Translations under genes and position numbers: made by a program
The notes under the pieces: generated by a model
Databases searched by the model: none
What the model was told of the DNA's origin: nothing
What the model saw: the letters and a program-made list of their open reading frames with translations, nothing else
Shown: positions 39,102-43,654 of the stretch, piece by piece
Position numbering within the stretch: position 1 is the stretch's first letter
Layout: each line of letters starts with the position of its first letter
DNA from: an uncultured Pseudomonadales bacterium
Lineage (GTDB): Bacteria; Pseudomonadota; Gammaproteobacteria; Pseudomonadales; Azotimanducaceae
Direction of reading: 5' to 3'
NCBI GenBank assembly: GCA_937921865.1
Contig: CAKZWF010000053.1
Coordinates: 1-43,654, forward strand
DNA: 43,654 nucleotides

Positions 39102-40364
39102 TTACCCTGCAGCTTGAGGTTTCGGCCGGGAAGCGGGCACCACGCTGATCTCCTCATCGGTTAGCGGTGGGCGGGTGTTGCGGCGTGCCAGGGCGGCTTC
39201 TATATATGGCGCCAGCGCCTCGGCTTTCGCCCGTTCGCGTTCTTCACGCCCGTCAGCAAAGTCGTCCAGCACATCGCTGTGAAACCTTTCCAGGCTTTCG
39301 CAGATGTGCTCGTGTCGATTGTTACCTCCCTGCTGCAGAAATATCACCTGATCAACACCGACATCTGCAAATCCCTGCATGTGCTCGCGAAACTCCGCGG
39401 GCGTTCCGATGCCTGGAGATCGGGTCATGCTGCGGTTGGGATTGACGGCCTGTCCACCGTAGGCGGTGTCTACCACTTTCGCGCCCCTGGATCTTTCGGC
39501 TTTCCGGGCCAGGTACTTTTCCCAGAGCTGGCTGCGCCCGGGGAGCACGTCATCGGTAACCAGCGCACCCACCGCGTACTCAAAAAATCGGAATCCGTCT
39601 TCGCCCCGGCGCGCTGCCTCCTCATGGTCGTCGTGCAGGGAAAAGGCTGACACCATTGCGATGTTGGCGTTGACCGTGTGTCCAAGCGGCACGCACTCTT
39701 CAGAGCGGATGATGTCGTAGTAGATTGAACTCCAGGTCTTAGCCTCTTCGGGGTCAAGGAAGCTGAAGGCGAGCACGCCCAGGCCGTTCTGCGCCGCGAC
39801 TTTTATGGTATCCCGGTTGGTGCACGCCATCCACATGGGAGGATGCGGCTTCTGGATGGGTTTCGGCAGAACGTTGCGGCACGGCAACGACCAGTCTTCA
39901 CATTCGTAGCCGGGGTAGGGTTCCATGACCATCATGTCGGCAACTTCCCTGGCCGCCTCCAGAGACATGGCACGTTTGCGTCTGGCCGGGATGCTGAAAC
40001 CGCCTAGCTCCAATCGGGTTGCGCCTTCGCCGATGCCGAACTGCACTCTGCCGTGTGACACCAGGTCGAGCATGCCAACCGCCTCCGCGGTGCGGGCGGG
40101 GTGGTTGTAGTTCGAGATGACCTGGCGGATGCCGAAACCGATCTTGATCTGCTCGGTCTTGGCAGCGATAGCGGACAGGAAAACCTCGCTGGCTGAGCAG
40201 TGCGAATATTCTTCGAGGAAGTGGTGCTCCACCGACCAGGCGTAGTCGATGCCGAGCTTGTCGCCGAGCACACATTGCGCGATGGCATCGTCCACCAGGT
40301 TCTGCTCGCTATCCGCCTCCCATGGTTTAGGCAGTTGCAGCTCGTAGAGCATTCCGAATCTCAT
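39102..40364 (-). CDS. Luciferase-like (LLM class) flavin-dependent monooxygenase
   Basis: The protein of 420 residues has the bacterial luciferase-like TIM barrel: MRFGMLYELQLPKPW at the start, YAWSVEHHFLEEYS near residue 42, IKIGFGIRQVISNYNHPART near 75 and GRVQFGIGEGATRLE near 105. Later WMACTNRDTIKVAAQNGLGV and IFLQQGGNNRHEHI follow, typical for the group. Such enzymes use reduced FMN or F420 with oxygen to oxidise an organic substrate, such as alkanes, sulfonates or ketones; this one belongs to the larger group of unknown substrate often seen in hydrocarbon- or steroid-degrading bacteria. Upstream of the GNAT gene and perhaps in operon with it. Confidence 0.9.
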   Translation of the reverse strand: MRFGMLYELQLPKPWEADSEQNLVDDAIAQCVLGDKLGIDYAWSVEHHFLEEYSHCSASEVFLSAIAAKTEQIKIGFGIRQVISNYNHPARTAEAVGMLDLVSHGRVQFGIGEGATRLELGGFSIPARRKRAMSLEAAREVADMMVMEPYPGYECEDWSLPCRNVLPKPIQKPHPPMWMACTNRDTIKVAAQNGLGVLAFSFLDPEEAKTWSSIYYDIIRSEECVPLGHTVNANIAMVSAFSLHDDHEEAARRGEDGFRFFEYAVGALVTDDVLPGRSQLWEKYLARKAERSRGAKVVDTAYGGQAVNPNRSMTRSPGIGTPAEFREHMQGFADVGVDQVIFLQQGGNNRHEHICESLERFHSDVLDDFADGREERERAKAEALAPYIEAALARRNTRPPLTDEEISVVPASRPKPQAAG

Positions 40365-40499
40365 ATCTCACCCCTTCATTCGCAAGTCGTTGCTCTGGAT
40401 TCTAGCGTTTTCGGCACCCCGTAAGGTAGCTACAAAGCCGCGCGATGTTGGCGATGGTCTACCAGCTTGAGTATCCTGCTGCTTCGGGAGGAGGCACAC

Positions 40500-41057
40500 A
40501 TGTCAGAAATCGCGAAATACGGGGCCACCGCCAAGTGGCTGCACTGGTTGATCGGCATCATGGTGATCATCATGCTGCTTGGCGGTCAGACACTGGAGTC
40601 CCTGCCGCTCTCCGAGCGGCAACAGATCATCATGGTGCATTCCGGACTCGGCACTCTGGTGTTGCTCCTGATGATTGTTCGCTGGTACTGGCGGATGAAC
40701 CACGAGGTGCCCGGTCCCACCTCTGCCATGGGACCTTTGCAGATCCGCCTGTCCAGTTGGATGCACTGGGGGTTCTACGTGCTGCTGGTGCTGCAACCGG
40801 TTCTGGGTATCGGCCAGGCCATGTTCATTGCCGATTACGAGGTTGTCGCTTTCGGCGTCATCAACTACTCGGGTCTGGCGGCGGGGAATGCGGAACTTGC
40901 CCGGGTCTTCCACGTTATGCACGGATTGAACGCGCTGGTGATTTCCGCGCTGGTGATTGGCCACATCGGCGCTGGGCTCTACCACCACTTTGTGCAGAAG
41001 GATGATGTGCTCCGACGTATGTGGCCGGGTGGTAAAGTCGGTCAGCGTTCGAGCTGA
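40500..41057 (+). CDS. Cytochrome b561-family membrane cytochrome
   Basis: This 185-residue protein has four membrane segments carrying conserved His: AKWLHWLIGIMVII (segment 1), IIMVHSGLGTLVLLL (segment 2), WMHWGFYVLLVL (segment 3) and HVMHGLNALVISALVIGHIG (segment 4), with LYHHF after it. This is the bacterial cytochrome b561 (CybB-like) pattern, which binds two hemes b and passes electrons between the quinone pool and periplasmic acceptors. ATG at 40500 has GGGAGGAGG directly upstream, a very strong ribosome binding site. The gene stands alone. A hairpin follows 30 bp after the stop. Confidence 0.9.
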   Translation: MSEIAKYGATAKWLHWLIGIMVIIMLLGGQTLESLPLSERQQIIMVHSGLGTLVLLLMIVRWYWRMNHEVPGPTSAMGPLQIRLSSWMHWGFYVLLVLQPVLGIGQAMFIADYEVVAFGVINYSGLAAGNAELARVFHVMHGLNALVISALVIGHIGAGLYHHFVQKDDVLRRMWPGGKVGQRSS

Positions 41058-41499
41058 TTCTGTATGGATTAAGTTCGTACGAAGTTCGGGCGACGCTTTG
41101 TCGCCACCCGAGGCGACCTGGCACCGGCCGGATCCGATCAACAGCTGATACCACGGCGGCGCATTTCTCACTACGCCAACAGAAAGCAGCATGTGGCAAT
41201 CGCCTTTCTGGACGTCAGACCCTAGCCGCAAGCCCTGGCAGGGTTTAACCACTACTTACTCGGCGGCTTGATTCTTTTGTGAAGCAAGCAGGCAACGGAT
41301 CTGTTTCGATACTCAGACGACTGGTCGAACATCCCTGTTATAACACCCATCCTCTACCGAATTGTCGAATCAGCGATCCATTTGATCAGACTATCAACGC
41401 GTCGCCGGCCGAAGAACTAGCGAACACGGGGAAACTACTGATGGACCGCGCCGTGCCAGTCGGGCATAAAGATGACTATCAAGAACGCAGGCAGTCAAC
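41058..41499. other. Stretch with a doubtful small gene
   Basis: This stretch contains a hairpin at 41087-41110 and a possible 74-codon gene starting at a GTG (41279) whose stop overlaps the ATG of the next small gene (ATGA). Its product (SVSILRRLVEHPCYN and on) is not recognised, and it has no clear ribosome binding site. Otherwise I see nothing here. Confidence 0.35.
41087..41110 (+). terminator. Hairpin after the cytochrome b561 gene
   Basis: GGCGAC-GCTTT-GTCGCC (41089-41105), extended by CGGG and CCCG outside. It starts 30 bp after the stop. No T-run follows, so it may be a Rho-assisted or inefficient terminator. Confidence 0.45.
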
Positions 41500-41733
41500 A
41501 TGACACATCCACAAGTTGGTGATCAGGATCCAGAGCAGAAGAACTCCCCCGTCGCCGTCGAGACCGACGAAGAATCTCAGCTGCTGCGGGAAGAAATTCC
41601 GGGTGACGCGGTTTGCTATTTCAACGGTGAGGCTTTTGCCAACGAGGCTGTCGTGGAGAGTGGCTCCCTGCTGCTCAGATGCGACCGGGGAATCTGGGTG
41701 CCCATTGGTAGCAGCGATCCCGACAACCCCTGA
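41500..41733 (+). CDS. Small unknown protein with a CYFNG motif (DUF1496-like)
   Basis: The 77-residue protein has an acidic N-terminal half and a C-terminal part GDAVCYFNGEAFANEAVVES, then LLLRCDRGIWVPIG. The order Cys-Tyr-x-x-x-x-Phe-x-x-x-Ala/Gly, a short beta hairpin and a second Cys followed by Trp resembles DUF1496-type small proteins, in which two Cys may form a disulfide or bind metal. That resemblance is by eye and not certain. No signal peptide is seen. The gene lies 30 bp before thpR on the same strand and may be co-transcribed with it. Confidence 0.55.
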   Translation: MTHPQVGDQDPEQKNSPVAVETDEESQLLREEIPGDAVCYFNGEAFANEAVVESGSLLLRCDRGIWVPIGSSDPDNP

Positions 41734-41762
41734 GCCGAATCACCAGTGTGGTTGGGTAAACC

Positions 41763-42275
41763 GTGCGTTGTTTTGTAGCTTGCATGCTGAAACCGAAGTC
41801 TGCGTCGCTATTAACGTCGATGCTGCCCGATCTCGAGGAAGTTCGCCTCATTCCGGCTGATAACCTGCATGTAACACTGTGTTTTCTCGGCAACGTCGCA
41901 GATGATCAGCGAGAGCGCTTGTTGCTTTCTGCGGCACGGCTCGATGGTGTATCGACAGTTGCCGACGTTTGTGAGCTGACCGGTTATCCGTCTCCATTGC
42001 GAGCGACGACCATAGTCGCCACACTCGCCGAAAATCCTCTACTAATCGACTGGCGTAATAGATTTCTCGACGATTGGCCGGGCGCCCGCAGCAACCGTCA
42101 GTTCGCCGCGCACATCACTCTGGGTCGGAGTCGGCGCCGTATCCGTGTACCCCAGGCGACAGGATGGTCGGAATTGAAGATCGAACTGATGCCGCCGGAA
42201 GTGTATGTCAGCACCACACTTGCCACTGGTGCCATCTATACGCGGCTCTCAGATCCAGGCCGAAACGGGTGCTGA
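41763..42275 (+). CDS. thpR: RNA 2',3'-cyclic phosphodiesterase (2H superfamily)
   Basis: The protein of 170 residues contains two HxT motifs, NLHVTLCFLG near residue 38 and AAHITLGRSRR near residue 118, the pair that defines the 2H phosphoesterase fold. The MRCFVACML start and the spacing between motifs fit ThpR (LigT), which opens 2',3'-cyclic phosphates of RNA and can also ligate tRNA halves at 2'-5' in vitro. GTG start directly before the first strand. The protein is slightly shorter than average for the family but complete. It might be co-transcribed with the preceding small gene. Confidence 0.88.
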   Translation: MRCFVACMLKPKSASLLTSMLPDLEEVRLIPADNLHVTLCFLGNVADDQRERLLLSAARLDGVSTVADVCELTGYPSPLRATTIVATLAENPLLIDWRNRFLDDWPGARSNRQFAAHITLGRSRRRIRVPQATGWSELKIELMPPEVYVSTTLATGAIYTRLSDPGRNGC

Positions 42276-42530
42276 CAATTTAACCCAGCGGTCCGAATCC
42301 GCCCCAGTGCGAGTTCGCGCTTAAGGAGTTGTGATTACATCCCATATTGCGAATGTTCGTATTCGAAGTAGCTTAAGAAACGTCTGGAAAGAAAATGTCT
42401 ATGCAGATTGAACAGATTGTTGGTGTCTCTTCGCTTCATACGACGCGCAAACTCAGTACCGGGAGGAGGGTTGATCGCCATGGTTCATGGCACCGTTGAC
42501 CGACCAGCAAACCTTCTCACGCCTGTCGAC

Positions 42531-43574
42531 TCAACCAGTCAATCCGCGCAGGTTGTGTAAGAACGAATCAAAGGCGGCATCGCCGCGGCGACCAATGACG
42601 ACCAGCTGGCTGCCACCTTCCTGTTGAGCGCATTCAACGACCCGCCAATGGGGACCCGCCGTTTGCACTTCAAAGCGCGTAGCTATGCCAGCCTGTTGCA
42701 GGCAAATCCAGCCCTTCAGCCGGTAAACAACCGCCGGTAAGCTGTCTAACAAAGCAAAGAACGGTTGCGCAGCGACCGGCGCCGTCGATTCCACCGTGGC
42801 AATGGCGAAGCCATCGTATACATGGTGGGCAGCCGCCGGACCAGGACGGGCTCCCTGCATTGCAGCACCCAGTAAAACATCAACCCCCGTCTCACCTTCT
42901 GTAAACAATTTGTCGGACACAAGCACTGGGCGCCCGGGCGCAAGCTCGCTGATTGCTTCCTGCAATAAATCCAATGCACCTGTCTGGTCGGATTGTGCGG
43001 AAGTTTTCGTCAACACAATCAAGTGCGCGGCCGCAAGCTGGCGTTCAAACAGTTCCCGGGTCATTACATCTGACCTTCGCTGGGAAAATGTCAGCGCGTC
43101 AACAACAGTTACAATACCGTCCAGGGTCACGTTGTCGGCATTGGCCACGGTTTGCGCTATTCCCATTGGGTCGGCAATACCGCTGGCTTCGATCACGATT
43201 GCATCCACGGGCAATTCACGCGAGCCAATTTCGCAAAGCGTCTCGCGCAGGTCAGAACCAAGCACACAACACGCACACCCATTCTCCAGCTCAATGGTCT
43301 CGGCATTCCTGGCGCGAATCAGTGCCGCATCGACATTGACGGCGGCGATGTCATTGACGATGGCAACGATTTTTGATGACGATTGCTCAATCAACTGGCC
43401 GAGCAAAGTGGTCTTGCCTGCCCCCAGAAAGCCGCTGAGCACCGTGACGGGCGTTTGGCTTATCAGGGTTGGCTGTTCGCTAGCCACTGTCGATGGCCTA
43501 TCAACGGGCGGGCCACCTAGTGTGAGTAACAGTGCATCCCACGCAGCCAGTAAACGCTCGACTTCGGATGACAT
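42531..43574 (-). CDS. CobW/COG0523-family GTPase with altered guanine-recognition motif
   Basis: The 347-residue protein has Walker A GFLGAGKTTLLGQL near residue 50, the metal-binding ENGCACCVLG (CxCC) near 100 and Walker B VIEASGIADP near 130. It belongs to the G3E family of metallochaperone GTPases that insert zinc, cobalt or other metals. The guanine motif NKxD is replaced: the sequence reads VLTKTSAQSD, TKTS in place of NKTD, so nucleotide specificity may be relaxed. An N-terminal extension of about 30 residues precedes the G domain. The start ATG at 43574 follows the stop of an upstream gene by one base, so the two are probably an operon; a TTG at 43631 is also in frame. Confidence 0.85.
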   Translation of the reverse strand: MSSEVERLLAAWDALLLTLGGPPVDRPSTVASEQPTLISQTPVTVLSGFLGAGKTTLLGQLIEQSSSKIVAIVNDIAAVNVDAALIRARNAETIELENGCACCVLGSDLRETLCEIGSRELPVDAIVIEASGIADPMGIAQTVANADNVTLDGIVTVVDALTFSQRRSDVMTRELFERQLAAAHLIVLTKTSAQSDQTGALDLLQEAISELAPGRPVLVSDKLFTEGETGVDVLLGAAMQGARPGPAAAHHVYDGFAIATVESTAPVAAQPFFALLDSLPAVVYRLKGWICLQQAGIATRFEVQTAGPHWRVVECAQQEGGSQLVVIGRRGDAAFDSFLHNLRGLTG

Positions 43575-43575
43575 G

Positions 43576-43654
43576 TTAAGCGCCACTGGCTGCATGGACT
43601 TCGCCGCCCAGTACAGTACCCCGGATACCAATGTCTTTCAGAGCTTTTACATTT
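43576..43654 (-). CDS. 3' end of an unknown gene upstream of the CobW gene
   Basis: The complement strand is open from the window edge for 25 codons ending KALKDIGIRGTVLGGEVHAA then SGA and TAA at 43576-43578. The stop is one base from the CobW start codon, which suggests co-translation. Too little is visible to name a family. Confidence 0.45.
   Translation of the reverse strand, partial: NVKALKDIGIRGTVLGGEVHAASGA

Overview
The window reads as a bacterial chromosome segment, most probably from an environmental (marine-type) gammaproteobacterium. That placement is an inference from the gene families present: a CYP153-like P450, a HipBA/HigBA-type addiction module, RIO-type kinase, LLM flavoenzyme, ThpR, CPBP protease and AmmeMemoRadiSam genes. 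There are no rRNA or tRNA genes and no CRISPR array that I can see.

Left part (1 to about 18.6 kb) is accessory in character. It opens with the N-terminal part of a biotin carboxylase, then a DUF3089 hydrolase, a Fic protein with a C-terminal helix-turn-helix whose upstream region carries clusters of a 12-bp CCGGCCA iteron, a CIA30-like protein, and a three-gene MacAB/DevBCA-type ABC efflux operon. Beyond it lie a TetR regulator, a NADAR-domain protein, a divergent ADP-ribosylglycohydrolase-like protein, a methyltransferase, an amidohydrolase, a RIO kinase and a HigBA toxin-antitoxin pair. Scattered through 2.0-16.6 kb is a family of non-autonomous repeats (ends GGGGTCAGAGTAAAGTGCC). Its two near full-length copies (about 225-240 bp, inverted ends, internal hairpin) fill the promoter regions of two divergent gene pairs. 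Solo ends sit at gene 3' ends and in two cases supply the last codons and the stop. Remnants of an IS91-family transposase, a decayed integrase-type IS with 22-bp terminal inverted repeats, an amidohydrolase N-terminus and another truncated gene support a history of repeated insertion and deletion.

Middle part (18.6-33.9 kb) is mostly metabolic and membrane genes: an unknown 6-TM protein, an MBL-fold hydrolase followed by a CYP153-like P450, a CPBP protease divergent from a Na/Ca exchanger-like protein, an amino acid permease, a CmcJ/NvfI-like oxygenase homologue and an aldo/keto reductase. The amrS-amrB pair lies between a truncated SDR gene and a truncated amrA, so this block carries deletion scars on both sides. 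An amidase, a membrane protein and an HCCA-isomerase-like protein follow.

Right part (33.9-43.65 kb) contains a TetR/desaturase locus with two matching 15-bp palindromic operators, itself bracketed by a 51-bp direct repeat. Then come a HIT protein, a Tat-exported FAD oxidoreductase, a GNAT acetyltransferase, a luciferase-like flavoenzyme, a cytochrome b561, small unknown proteins, ThpR and a CobW-family GTPase with an altered guanine-recognition motif.

The most interesting candidates for unstudied biology are the Fic/iteron locus, the NADAR plus Cys-substituted ADP-ribosylglycohydrolase pair expressed from a MITE-filled divergent region, and the repeat family itself. All functional claims are read from motifs by eye; no searches were run.
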